From contig JALGVJ010000008.1 in NCBI GenBank assembly GCA_029838195.1, positions 62,001 through 126,000 of the forward strand: a DNA stretch of 64,000 nt, given 5' to 3'. The stretch's first letter is position 1; each line of letters opens with the position of its first letter. A model generated the notes under the pieces. That model was not told the DNA's origin. It ran no database searches and worked only from the letters and a program-made list of their open reading frames with translations. This stretch comes from Promethearchaeota archaeon (GTDB lineage Archaea > Asgardarchaeota > Lokiarchaeia > Sigyniarchaeales > SOKP01). The position numbers and the translations under genes are program-made. Below are positions 1 through 8,352 of the stretch, in pieces.

Positions 1-95
1 AATATCTGCTTAAGAAAACCCATCTCTAGGGTTAACCAAAAAGCAGAATAAATGATAGCGGGCAAATCTTCTAATTGTTCTACTTTTTCCATCAT
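1..95 (-). CDS. Partial unrecognised protein, N-terminus only
   Basis: An open frame on the minus strand begins with two consecutive ATG codons (complement of 95-93 and 92-90) and runs off the left edge. The visible 30 or so residues begin MMEKVEQLEDLPAI and continue with an aromatic stretch (IIYSAFWLTLEMGF) that could be the start of a helix. There is no stop codon in the visible part. It would be transcribed divergently from the alcohol dehydrogenase, and an AT-rich stretch with TTAATATATA at about 117-126 lies upstream and could be its promoter. Too little is visible to name a family. Confidence 0.5.
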   Translation of the reverse strand, partial: MMEKVEQLEDLPAIIYSAFWLTLEMGFLKQI

Positions 96-326
96 GAGTC
101 TTTTTTATTTTCTAAATTAATATATATGAACCATGTAGAATCATATAAAAAAGTGAGGTTCCCCGAAGAATTTAATGCTTCTAATTGAGTTGTTGGATTA
201 ACTATTCTAAACCGCATTTTCCTTAAAGTTCATGGTATTCGAAAATCAATGACCTTGAATTAAAAATTTTTATAGAATGAGAATAAATTAACTATTAATT
301 AAAGAAAAAAGGTGAATTCTTTTTTC

Positions 327-1343
327 ATGAAAGGTGCTGTATATTTAGATAAAGAAAAAGTTATTATTAAAGATGATTTAGAGAAACCAACGCCCGCAGC
401 CGATGATGTACTTATTAAAGTGAAATACTGTGGAATCTGTGGTTCTGGCGTCGAAAGCTACAAAACTGGGGGCATGTATCTTCCTAATATCATCCTTGGG
501 CATGAATTTTCTGGAGAAATTGTTGAAGTGGGAGAGAATGTTAGAAAATTAAAAGTAGGACAACGCGTCGTGGTGGATCCTAATGTACCGTGTGGTGAAT
601 GCTACTGGTGTACTCGTTACAAAGAAAATATGTGCAAATTATCAAACAATGCTTTAGGAACCACGCAGAATGGAGGCATGGCAGAATTCATTAATGTGAG
701 AGCTGATCACGTTCATTTAATACCTGATAGCATGACTTTTCAAGAAGGTGCCTGCGTGGAGCCTCTTGCCAACTGCGTGTATGCGGTTCAAGAATCCGGA
801 ATTAAAATTGGAGAAAACGCCGCAGTATTTGGAGCCGGTACCATCGGACTGATGACCATTCAAGCGTTAAAAGCTGCGGGAGTAAGTAGAATTTTTGCCA
901 TTGAACCCGTGGAATTTAAGCAGAAAAAGGCATTAGAATTAGGTGCAACTGGTGTCTTTCATCCAAAGCAGTATAATAAAGTGGCTCGCATGACAGATAA
1001 AATTGGTCCGGACCACATTTTTGATTGCGTGGGAATTCCAGAAACATTAATGGCTTCCATTAACTTGATTAAGAAAGGAGGGCACATCACGGTCATTGGA
1101 ATTCATATAGAACCCTTTGAAATGCGCGGTTTAATGCAAGTACCCTTAAAAAATATTACACTAAGAGGGGTTTTCAGTTTCACGCCGGATGTATTTCAAG
1201 CATCTCTGGATTTAATTGCGGGCAAGCAAGTAAATGGTCAAGCCCTCATAACAAGTATCATCAAATTAGATGATGTTCCAGACATGTTTAAAAAATTAGC
1301 TAATCCTCCGCATGAAGAGATTAAAGTGCTGGTTGAAATTTAA
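327..1343 (+). CDS. Zinc-dependent alcohol/polyol dehydrogenase (MDR family)
   Basis: Medium-chain dehydrogenase/reductase of about 338 residues, a normal length. It would oxidise an alcohol, polyol or hydroxy amino acid with NAD(P). The catalytic zinc site is visible as CGICG near residue 35 and GHEFSGE near 60. The structural-zinc lobe carries four cysteines (CGECYWC, then a further C) near 90-104. The Rossmann motif GAGTIG lies near 172. The frame opens at a GTG at 312, but ATG 327 is preferred because AAAGGTGA lies about 12 bases before it, so the GTG is probably part of the ribosome site. Residue pattern resembles sorbitol/threonine dehydrogenases. The exact substrate cannot be read from sequence. 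It stands alone, followed by remnants of an acyl-CoA ligase. Confidence 0.88.
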   Translation: MKGAVYLDKEKVIIKDDLEKPTPAADDVLIKVKYCGICGSGVESYKTGGMYLPNIILGHEFSGEIVEVGENVRKLKVGQRVVVDPNVPCGECYWCTRYKENMCKLSNNALGTTQNGGMAEFINVRADHVHLIPDSMTFQEGACVEPLANCVYAVQESGIKIGENAAVFGAGTIGLMTIQALKAAGVSRIFAIEPVEFKQKKALELGATGVFHPKQYNKVARMTDKIGPDHIFDCVGIPETLMASINLIKKGGHITVIGIHIEPFEMRGLMQVPLKNITLRGVFSFTPDVFQASLDLIAGKQVNGQALITSIIKLDDVPDMFKKLANPPHEEIKVLVEI

Positions 1344-1449
1344 ATTATCTTTTTTCTTATTTTTTTGATTATTTTAATCTAATACATTTAAAAAAAATTC
1401 CAAGAAATCATAATATTAAATCAAATCATGATAATCATGACCTTTCCTT

Positions 1450-1647
1450 TCACTTCATGATATAATGATCAAGTGAAATAATCCAAACATTTTTGATTTC
1501 AAGAATTTTAATACTTGGAATGTTTTCTTTAATATATTTAAGAGAGGTTATTGCTTCTTCACTGGTTAACTCAAAGACAATAGACCCTTGAAACTCATGT
1601 TTCTTTAAGAAGTGCCCAAGATTATTGAATTCGTGCCTAATATTCCC
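1450..1647 (-). pseudogene. Coding-like remnant without start codon
   Basis: The minus strand stays open for 66 codons between TAA (complement of 1650-1648) and TGA (1452-1450). It contains no usable ATG, GTG or TTG start. The composition looks protein-like: segments such as GSIVFELTSEEAITSLKYI and IPSIKILEIKNVWIIS alternate strand- and helix-like stretches. I do not recognise a family. Its upstream part overlaps the acyl-CoA ligase stub on the opposite strand, so only the portion below about 1605 can be independent coding sequence. It is most simply the 3' end of a gene that lost its front. Confidence 0.35.
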
Positions 1648-1695
1648 TTAACCGTTATTGGGAAAGTAGATAAAAAAGCCTTGAGAAATCTCTAA
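1609..1695 (+). pseudogene. C-terminal stub of an acyl-CoA ligase (AMP-forming)
   Basis: After an in-frame TAA at 1606-1608 the plus strand reads EVPKIIEFVPNIPLT followed by VIGKVDKKALRNL and a stop. This matches the very end of ANL-family acyl-CoA synthetases, where the tail usually reads like 'YKVP..IEFVDEIPLTPIGKVDKKALR', including the near-invariant catalytic lysine of the GK motif. The rest of the roughly 500-residue enzyme is missing. The stub lies just downstream of an alcohol dehydrogenase and near acyl-CoA dehydrogenase and enoyl-CoA hydratase genes, so a ligase would have fitted the neighbourhood before it was lost. Known: the tail motif. Inferred: deletion of the body. Confidence 0.6.
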
Positions 1696-2000
1696 TTTTA
1701 ATTTTTTAATTCTACAACTCTTTTTTTTATATTAAATTAAATAGCACTAGCACGTGTTTGGTGATAGGGCAATTAGTTAGTTAAAAGTAATAAAAGTATA
1801 GTCTCTTTCTATGAAAGATAATAAATATCGGTGCTTTTCACTGAAAGTTTAACATCTTAAAGATTTTGATATTCAAGAAAAAAAAATCTTTTTAGAAGGC
1901 TTAAATTTAAAGGAAGTAACTATCATGTATATTTTATACCAATTCTTCTGATATTGGCATTTTACATGAAAAGAAATGGTTAAAAAGAGGAGAAGGGAAG

Positions 2001-2378
2001 ATGTTGCTACAAATTAAATGGGACTCTTTTGAAGAATTAATTGCAAATAATGATATCGAAACCATACCAACAGAAATAGCAACCATTATTGCGTCCTTAT
2101 TTGTCTTAATTGTCATCCTCTATCTTAAAAAAAAATATCCGAAACTCACGAGAAAAGGATTCGTGGAATTCATCTCAGGAGCCACGATTTTCACGGGGCA
2201 TTTCATTTTTGACTTATTAGACACGTTGGTGACAAAAAAAATAAATGGCCAAACCACGCTTGCTTATCTAGTATTCGACACCTTGGATGCCGTGTTGGCT
2301 TTTGTGGGATTATTTATCATGGGATATGCTTTTTATAAAATTGCGAATTATGGAATGGAGTTATGGAGGGAAGAATAA
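2001..2378 (+). CDS. Small 3-4 TM membrane protein, first of a related pair
   Basis: 125-residue integral membrane protein not matching a named family I know. Hydrophobic segments lie near residues 25-42, 55-75, 83-100 and 100-118, with a basic loop KKKYPKLTRKGF between the first two. The start ATG follows GAGGAGAAGGGAAG closely, a strong ribosome site. It is separated by one base from the next gene, whose protein has the same plan: helix, basic loop ending in KGF, helix with G and D, two more helices. The two are probably ancient tandem duplicates forming a heterodimer. The third gene (2751) encodes a soluble longin-V4R protein, suggesting a membrane sensor with a cytoplasmic output or ligand-binding partner (inference). 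Confidence 0.75.
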   Translation: MLLQIKWDSFEELIANNDIETIPTEIATIIASLFVLIVILYLKKKYPKLTRKGFVEFISGATIFTGHFIFDLLDTLVTKKINGQTTLAYLVFDTLDAVLAFVGLFIMGYAFYKIANYGMELWREE

Positions 2379-2379
2379 C

Positions 2380-2736
2380 ATGACCTTTTTACCTTTAGAG
2401 GAGATAAATATTCAAGATGCCGTTTTAGAATTCTTATCTTTAATTGCCTATATTTTTCTTTTTGTCATGGTATTTTATGCGAGGAAAAAGAACAAGATTT
2501 TCGCTTCCAAGGGGTTTCCCTTGATGGTCTTAGCGATAATTATGGGGATTATAGGTGCGTTCATGGATTTTTTCACTGAATTTTATTGGTTTGATGATAT
2601 CAATAATTATATCATTTTTAAAACCGCGTTTTCCACCTTGCAAATCACAAGTCTTGGGATTTTTGCTCTCTCTCTACTTTTAGTTTTTATGTTTACGAAA
2701 TTCATGTTAGGTGAAGAAGAACAACAAGTTGAGTAA
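2380..2736 (+). CDS. Small 4 TM membrane protein, second of a related pair
   Basis: 118-residue membrane protein starting at ATG 2380, one base after the stop of the previous gene and preceded by GGAGGGAAG. The frame is open farther upstream but that part is read within the previous gene, so 2380 is the natural start. Four hydrophobic segments lie near residues 12-32, 42-60, 65-85 (less clear) and 88-112. The loop RKKNKIFASKGF after the first helix mirrors RKGF in its neighbour, and a conserved glycine followed by D/F residues in the next helix is shared. The C-terminus is acidic (GEEEQQVE). Function is unknown. The context suggests a two-part membrane module working with the downstream longin-V4R protein. 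Confidence 0.75.
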   Translation: MTFLPLEEINIQDAVLEFLSLIAYIFLFVMVFYARKKNKIFASKGFPLMVLAIIMGIIGAFMDFFTEFYWFDDINNYIIFKTAFSTLQITSLGIFALSLLLVFMFTKFMLGEEEQQVE

Positions 2737-2750
2737 GTCATCGAAGCGCC

Positions 2751-3542
2751 ATGTTACTTGAAGTTTTTATTATAATCGGTGAAGGAATGCTTTTATTGCG
2801 ACGTTCTTTCACGAAAAAAATGGAGGTGAATGGGGATCTTTTCAGTGCTCTCATAACTGCCATCGTTAGCTTCGTCTCGGAAATTCAAATGGGAGATGTT
2901 AGAAAATTCGAAACGGGAAACAAGCAAATCTTAATTTATCCTCACGAAAAAATCGTAATTGTTGGTATTGTTGATGAAAAGCATGAAGACGAGCACATTT
3001 ATAAATCATTGAAAATGATTGGAGAGGAATTCTCGAAGAAATATGAAAAAACGCTTTCTAATTGGACCGGAGAGTTAGATCCCTTCTGTGAGTTCACGCG
3101 CACTTTAGATGAAATCGTCTATAGTAATTTTGCAGAAGAATATATTTCTAAAGATTTTCCGAATAACGTTATTCGTTCAGTGAAAAAATTTCAAACGAAA
3201 TTCCAAAATGAAATCATGTATTTCATGGGCTCGAAAGCAGGTAGAAAACGTGCAAGCCTCCTAAAAAATCCCAAAAACTTTAAAAAAAGACTCCAGAAGG
3301 AATTAAATCTTTTTTCCATCAATAAAATAAAAGAAGAATCGGAAAATGAGCTTTTAATTGAAGTTCCTCTCTGCCCGTTCTGTAGAAAAATTAAAAATAA
3401 AGAGTTTTCATGCGATTTTTTCATGGGATTTATAGCAGGATTTGCTTCTAAATCTCTTGGAAAAAAAAATATCCAAGTTAAAGAAATTCATTGCTCGGCT
3501 CATGGAGATGAAACTTGTACTTTTCTCTTAAAAACAAATTGA
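2751..3542 (+). CDS. Longin-like domain protein with C-terminal V4R domain
   Basis: 263-residue soluble protein. Residues 1-120 have the layout of the longin-like domains common in Asgard archaea: a first strand (VFIIIGEGMLL), a long helix (DLFSALITAIVSFVSEI), two strands (KQILIYPHEKIVIVGIVD), then a helix with EEFSKKYEKTLSNW. The C-terminal part from about 200 resembles a V4R (4-vinyl-reductase-type) ligand or metal domain: CPFC near 208, a helix FFMGFIAGFASKSLG, and the closing strand with C, H, E, C (IHCSAHGDETCTF). A basic middle region links them. It follows two membrane genes with a 14-base gap, so the three probably form an operon. Likely a sensory or adaptor protein. The assignment is from fold-like pattern only. 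Confidence 0.65.
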   Translation: MLLEVFIIIGEGMLLLRRSFTKKMEVNGDLFSALITAIVSFVSEIQMGDVRKFETGNKQILIYPHEKIVIVGIVDEKHEDEHIYKSLKMIGEEFSKKYEKTLSNWTGELDPFCEFTRTLDEIVYSNFAEEYISKDFPNNVIRSVKKFQTKFQNEIMYFMGSKAGRKRASLLKNPKNFKKRLQKELNLFSINKIKEESENELLIEVPLCPFCRKIKNKEFSCDFFMGFIAGFASKSLGKKNIQVKEIHCSAHGDETCTFLLKTN

Positions 3543-3886
3543 TTTTTTATCCTTAAAAAATTGGTAAAAATTAAAAGATTTTCTTCTTTTTTCTTCAGAT
3601 TTTAAATTTTTAAGAATTATAATGGGATTAATTTTCTAGTAAAGAAACAAGGATGCTAATTAATGATCTTAGGACGTTTTTTTCCTAAAAACATGCCCGT
3701 TTTAAATATTTCAATCAATGGGGTTTTAGTCCTTTAAAATTTAATCTTCATTTTCAGCCGGATTCATTAAATAGAATTTTTAAAACCTTTATTACCATTA
3801 ATAACATTTTCTTTATTAGCGTATTTATAATAATTCAACGAACAATTATAATATAATAAAAAGTCTTAAAACAAAAATAAAAAAAG
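3543..3886. other. Intergenic, AT-rich, no gene seen
   Basis: 344 bases between the longin-V4R gene and the acyl-CoA dehydrogenase gene. It starts with T-runs (TTTTTTATCC, TTTTCTTCTTTTTTCTTC) that suit archaeal transcription termination. Toward its end AT-rich tracts could include the promoter of the downstream gene. I see no open frame with coding character on either strand. Confidence 0.4.
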
Positions 3887-5203
3887 ATGAATTTCATGGA
3901 AAATGAAAATCAACAAGAAAATAAAACAAAACGATTTTGGGTGCAATGCATTTCCGATGAGATTTTAGAAAAATTAAGCTTGAAAAATCGCTATAAATTT
4001 TTAAACTTAAATTTGATGACCGTATTGGAACCGGACTATATTGATTTTTTAAAGCAAGCGGAAAAATTTTACATGAACCTCGAAAAAAAGCATGGTATCA
4101 CGCATAGAGAAGATTTTTATCAATGGATTCCGGAAATTGGAGAAGCGGGATTGGTAACGAGAGTGAATAAATTTGATGTCATAGGATTGAATTATGAGCC
4201 TTATGGGATGGTTGCGGAACTTATTAGGACAATCTCTACTGACTTTTTTGATCCTCAATTAGCCATGGGCATGGGGGCTACCGTTTTAGCAGTAAATCCC
4301 TTACTTTTACATCACGACAATGTTGATGTGCGATTAAATGCCCTTAAAGAAATGGTCACGGGCAAAAAAATAGGATGCATTTGCATAACGGAACCAGAAA
4401 GAGGCTCGGATGCCGTCCACATGCTTACAACGTGTGAAGAGCAACCTGACGGGAGCTTTATTATAAATGGGGAAAAAATATATCAAACCAATGGTTCTAA
4501 GGCGGATTGGGCTGTTGTATATGCGGTCTCGGAAAAAAATAATGGAAATACCATGGGACAATTTCTCGTTGATACATCATGGGAAGGTTGGAAAGCTGAG
4601 AGAGTGAACATATATTGGACTCCTCGTATGCACGTCGGAAAAGAAACTTTTACGAATTTGCGTGTACCAAAAGAATACGTATTAGCTTACCCCGGTCAAG
4701 GAAGGGAGCATCTTTTCGAAGGATTAAATCTGGAACGTTTAGGCATAGTGATCCTAAATATCTCAGAAGCATGGAATGCTCTCTCTTATGCATTTATTTA
4801 CGCTAATATGCGCAAGCAATTTAATCAAGAGATTTTAAAATATCAAGGTGTAGGATTTCCATTAGCGGACTTATGGGCTCAAACCATGAATCTTACCTTA
4901 GCGACTATAAAAATATGCGAATTAGTAGATTCTAAAATGGAAAAATTTAAAGGCATTCTTCCAAAAGACGTAAATTTAGCGTTAGGTGCTAATGCCTCTC
5001 AATTAAAGTCCCAATCAGCGAAATTAACAGAGCGCGTGTGCTATGAATGCGCGAATTTAATGGGAGGAGCAGGGGCTTGCGACAATACATTAATGCAAGA
5101 TCTCCTTGGAATCTCTAGAATCCAAGAAATGGGAGGAGGAACAAGACAAATTCAGCAACTATTGATGAGTTACGCCCTGCGAAGGATATTTAAAATGTTG
5201 TGA
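3887..5203 (+). CDS. Acyl-CoA dehydrogenase family flavoprotein
   Basis: 438 residues, a normal length for the acyl-CoA dehydrogenase superfamily. It would introduce a double bond into an acyl-CoA thioester using FAD and pass electrons to an electron-transfer flavoprotein. The middle-domain signature CITEPERGSDA lies near residue 167, followed by INGEKIYQTNGSKADW. The C-terminal helical domain has the NLERLGIVILN, MRKQFNQ and QGVGFPLADL features, and ECANLMGGAGACD near 385. The usual C-terminal catalytic glutamate motif (YEGT) is replaced by EMGGGTRQIQ, so the base must sit elsewhere or the protein has an altered reaction. ATG 3896 is an alternative start. A hydratase gene on the other strand downstream fits beta-oxidation-type metabolism. 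Confidence 0.85.
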   Translation: MNFMENENQQENKTKRFWVQCISDEILEKLSLKNRYKFLNLNLMTVLEPDYIDFLKQAEKFYMNLEKKHGITHREDFYQWIPEIGEAGLVTRVNKFDVIGLNYEPYGMVAELIRTISTDFFDPQLAMGMGATVLAVNPLLLHHDNVDVRLNALKEMVTGKKIGCICITEPERGSDAVHMLTTCEEQPDGSFIINGEKIYQTNGSKADWAVVYAVSEKNNGNTMGQFLVDTSWEGWKAERVNIYWTPRMHVGKETFTNLRVPKEYVLAYPGQGREHLFEGLNLERLGIVILNISEAWNALSYAFIYANMRKQFNQEILKYQGVGFPLADLWAQTMNLTLATIKICELVDSKMEKFKGILPKDVNLALGANASQLKSQSAKLTERVCYECANLMGGAGACDNTLMQDLLGISRIQEMGGGTRQIQQLLMSYALRRIFKML

Positions 5204-5326
5204 ATCTACGCCTACTTCCTCTTCTTTTCTCTTTATGATGTTCGGCAATTAAAAATTAAATTTTTTTTATTACCATTCTTTTTTTCTTTAGTTTTTAGAA
5301 TGAAAAAAAAGGGAGAGTGAAGAAGC

Positions 5327-5668
5327 TTGATAATAAAAGAATTATCTGACATTCAAGAATTAAACGTTACGGTTGCTAATTCTACTAAAACCACGGTAAA
5401 ATGGCTCATTACTAAAGAAGATGGAGCACGATATAATGCTACTCGACATTTCAAAATTCAGCCGGGAGGACAGATTGGAATCCATCAACATCCAGAAGAT
5501 CATCACATTTTTGTCTTACAAGGCCATGCAACGTTCATGGACGATAAAGGGAATAAGAAAGAAGTAAAACCTACCGATATAATTTATATTCCTCCAAATG
5601 AGCCCCATGGCATCATGAATGATGGAAAAGAACCATTTATTTTTCTTTGCATCATTCCCTATTTATAA
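5327..5668 (+). CDS. Small single-domain cupin
   Basis: 113-residue cupin starting at TTG 5327, chosen because GGGAGAGTGA lies 7 bases upstream and no in-frame ATG occurs near the front. Cupin motif 1 is IGIHQHPEDHHIFVLQG (three histidines and a glutamate as metal ligands). Motif 2 is IIYIPPNEPHGIMN with the fourth ligand histidine. It would bind a divalent metal in a beta-barrel. Functions in the family range from isomerase and dioxygenase to small-molecule binding and cannot be chosen here. It stands alone between the acyl-CoA dehydrogenase gene and the convergent hydratase gene. Confidence 0.8.
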   Translation: MIIKELSDIQELNVTVANSTKTTVKWLITKEDGARYNATRHFKIQPGGQIGIHQHPEDHHIFVLQGHATFMDDKGNKKEVKPTDIIYIPPNEPHGIMNDGKEPFIFLCIIPYL

Positions 5669-5813
5669 TTTTTTTATTCATTCTTGAAAAATCAAATTTA
5701 AAAATTTGATCATTGAATCATTTGGAGAAAAAATGAGAAAAGATAAAAAAAGAAAAATACTTGATTTTTAACATGTAAGCATCAATTACTTGTTAATTGA
5801 AAGATCTTACGCC

Positions 5814-6635
5814 TTACTTTCCCTTGAAAATAGGCTCTTTTTTCGTCGTTAATGACTTTAGAGCCTCTCTAAAATCGTGGGTTTTCATGGTTTCTCTTAA
5901 CGCGATGTTTTCTAAATCAAGCGTCTTGGAGGCTATTTCTAAGAAATAAGCGTGCATGGTCTTCTTCATTAATTTAATCGAGACACTAGGGGCTTTTGGG
6001 GGCATCAATCGAAGCGCCTGGTCTCGCACGTACGAAAGTAATTCATCGTGAGGTACTACTTTATTAACGAGTCCCAAGCGTTCTGCCTCTTGTGCCGAGA
6101 TTTTATCTCCAAAATAGATGATTTCCTTAGCTTTTTGGAATCCCACGTAAAATGGGAGGATGAAAGACAGAGAAAATTCCGGAATAACGGCTCTTTTCAC
6201 GAAATAAAACCCCAACCAAGCATCATCTGCCATGTAAATCAAATCTGCACCTGCCAATGGCATGGTTATTCCGGCTCCGACAGCTAATCCGTTTATGGCG
6301 GCTATGACGGGCTTGCTAAACTGCCAAAAAGCCATGCATAACTTCTTTTGGGCGATGTCCTCTAAATCGATCTCATCGAGAATATCTTTCGGTAATCTCG
6401 TTAATAAATTCATGTTAAAATAACCTCCCGAGCTAAAGGCTTTACCCTCTTCAGAGCCCGTGATGATTAACACTTTTGCGTTCTTATCTTGTTCCATGTC
6501 TTCTAACGCCGTGCGAATTTCAAGGAAAGTCAGAAACGACATGGCATTTCTTCGCTTTGGTTGGTTGATAGTGATGGTACAAATTCCATTCTCCTCTTTT
6601 TCATATATTATGTCTTGAAAATCTTCAATATTCAT
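5814..6635 (-). CDS. Enoyl-CoA hydratase/isomerase family protein
   Basis: 273-residue crotonase-fold protein. The two oxyanion-hole regions are visible: FSSGGYFNMN near residue 70 and AAINGLAVGAGITM near 115. The segment AVIPEFSLSF near 155 holds the PE motif typical of enoyl-CoA isomerase and some hydratase subgroups, rather than the classic two-glutamate hydratase arrangement. It would act on acyl-CoA double bonds, likely with the acyl-CoA dehydrogenase encoded convergently upstream. The next minus-strand gene upstream encodes an acetoacetate decarboxylase family protein about 170 bases away and could be cotranscribed. Substrate unknown. Confidence 0.85.
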   Translation of the reverse strand: MNIEDFQDIIYEKEENGICTITINQPKRRNAMSFLTFLEIRTALEDMEQDKNAKVLIITGSEEGKAFSSGGYFNMNLLTRLPKDILDEIDLEDIAQKKLCMAFWQFSKPVIAAINGLAVGAGITMPLAGADLIYMADDAWLGFYFVKRAVIPEFSLSFILPFYVGFQKAKEIIYFGDKISAQEAERLGLVNKVVPHDELLSYVRDQALRLMPPKAPSVSIKLMKKTMHAYFLEIASKTLDLENIALRETMKTHDFREALKSLTTKKEPIFKGK

Positions 6636-6806
6636 TTTTCTACTACTCTTATTTCAATACCAACATGATTTAATTATCTAATAATTACACGATTAAGTTT
6701 TTTATTTTTATCTTTATTCCAATAATAAGTTATAAATCATTTCTGCGCCTTGTTCATGGAGAAAAAATTCTGCAAGTTGTTTTTAATTGTTTTTTCAACA
6801 CATTTC

Positions 6807-7604
6807 TCACATAAAGGGATCGATCTTTATGTAGGCATACGGTCTGAAAGTTTCTTGGTCAATTTCTGCTACAATTGTTCCCGGGCGCATCGAATTATCA
6901 CTCACTAAATATAAAGCACCCAATTCTCTTACCACTTCGACTTCGCTCCACGGATCTTTTTCCGAAAAATTGAGTTTGACGGTTCCTTCTCCAATTTTCA
7001 TCATGCTCGGCTTCATCGTGATCTCCTCCCGCATTAGGCGGGGGTTATAATCCAAATTAATTAAATCAGGAGCAGCGAAAAATTTAAAATTGTAAACCGT
7101 TGAGCTTGGTTTGGAGGGATTTAATCCTAGTTCCATCAATATTTTCAAGGCATCTGTTGTATTCGGTTTATTGGTTAATCTTGCACGGCCTTCAAAAACT
7201 CGTATACCATGACGCTCAAACCATCCTTCCACGTTATCTCCTTCCTTTTTCAAGTGCATGGTTGCAAGTTTTTTTGGATACCCGAATGTTTCTCTTCCTA
7301 AAATCAGCGCAATATCATTATCAACGGGCATGCTAAGACAATACATTCCTACAATGCCTTCATGCTCCGCATGAATGAATAGAGCTGCTTCTTTATAGCT
7401 CACGCCAAAATTTGTCCGGGGATAATTCGCCACAAAGGCACTTGCTACGGGATGCTTGGCAGGTTTTAAAGGAGGTGGAAGTAAGCGTTTAATTATATCT
7501 TCTTTTGTTTCCCAATAAATTACTAACATCTCAGCATCATAAAAATCGCCGGATTCCATCCTAAATTTTTGTTCTATCTCTTCCGGTGTTTTTACAAAAC
7601 TCAT
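6807..7604 (-). CDS. Acetoacetate decarboxylase family protein
   Basis: About 265 residues from ATG at complement 7604, chosen over the upstream in-frame start at 7712 because AAAGGAAA sits just before it and family homology begins there (MSFVKTPEEIEQ). The Schiff-base lysine region is visible as GRETFGYPKKLA, where the adjacent lysines correspond to the catalytic pair of acetoacetate decarboxylase. Later strands such as EGTVKLNFSEKDPWSEVEVV fit the family. Known members decarboxylate acetoacetate or act on related enol acids. Many archaeal relatives are uncharacterised. Its neighbours suggest a role in CoA-ester or keto-acid degradation. Confidence 0.78.
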   Translation of the reverse strand: MSFVKTPEEIEQKFRMESGDFYDAEMLVIYWETKEDIIKRLLPPPLKPAKHPVASAFVANYPRTNFGVSYKEAALFIHAEHEGIVGMYCLSMPVDNDIALILGRETFGYPKKLATMHLKKEGDNVEGWFERHGIRVFEGRARLTNKPNTTDALKILMELGLNPSKPSSTVYNFKFFAAPDLINLDYNPRLMREEITMKPSMMKIGEGTVKLNFSEKDPWSEVEVVRELGALYLVSDNSMRPGTIVAEIDQETFRPYAYIKIDPFM

Positions 7605-7848
7605 GGTATTTCCTTTATTTTGATTATTGAATGAATAGTATTTGCATGAGAATCTATATAAATGTTTCCTTAGCTTTTTTTCAAAAGAAAATGCCAAGAA
7701 TTTTGTTCCCAAGAATTCAGGAACTTCTTAACGCTAAACACCTTAATGCTTCAATACGCAAGTGGAAAGGATCGGATAAAAATAAATACCTTTCCTCCCT
7801 CCAACGGGATGGTTCTCTTCTTTTAAGAAGTTCTAATTCCACGGAATA

Positions 7849-8097
7849 TTAAGTTATTTTTAAATCTTCTCGCATTCTTTTCCATGCCTCATCAATGGTC
7901 AGAGTATTATATTTTACTGCTATGGGATAGTGCTTAGCGCAAAACCATTCTGCCCATGGTGGATGTCCAACGCTATGTATTTTTTTCATTCGTTTCCTCC
8001 ATTCTTCATCCGATTTTCGCATGACAAAATATACTAATCCTCCTTTTCCGGCAGGATCAAATCTTTCTCCACACACGGCGCAAATAGGGGGTCTCAT
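7849..8097 (-). CDS. Small CxxC...CxxH protein, possible zinc binding
   Basis: 82-residue protein read from ATG at complement 8097 (a TTG at 8112 is in frame but has no better ribosome site). Near the N-terminus CAVCGERF provides two cysteines, and WFCAKHYPIAV near residue 65 provides a cysteine and histidine. Together they could make a CxxC-CxxH zinc site. The rest is rich in W, K and R. I do not recognise a family. It is encoded between the decarboxylase gene and the divergent FAD oxidase gene. Confidence 0.6.
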   Translation of the reverse strand: MRPPICAVCGERFDPAGKGGLVYFVMRKSDEEWRKRMKKIHSVGHPPWAEWFCAKHYPIAVKYNTLTIDEAWKRMREDLKIT

Positions 8098-8352
8098 TAT
8101 GGGTTCTCTCAAATTTTTAATATAATTGGAAGGATGATGTTCATATAAAAATTCTGATCATTCTCATTATTATTATTATTTTATATTATTTTTGTTTTTT
8201 TGTCCCTCGGAATTTATTCACTCGAAACCAACAGGAATGTTCTTTAATTCATGTGGGCTTTTCTCCATTTTTTTACCTCAGAGATGAATAAACAATTAAT
8301 ATTAGAAAAAATAATATTTTTATAATTAATCGAGAAAAACGGGAAATTATTA

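Noticed and set aside
7631..7852. 73-codon plus-strand frame between two minus-strand genes
   Set aside because: It partly overlaps the decarboxylase start region and shows no motif or ribosome site. The later half looks faintly protein-like but not enough to call.
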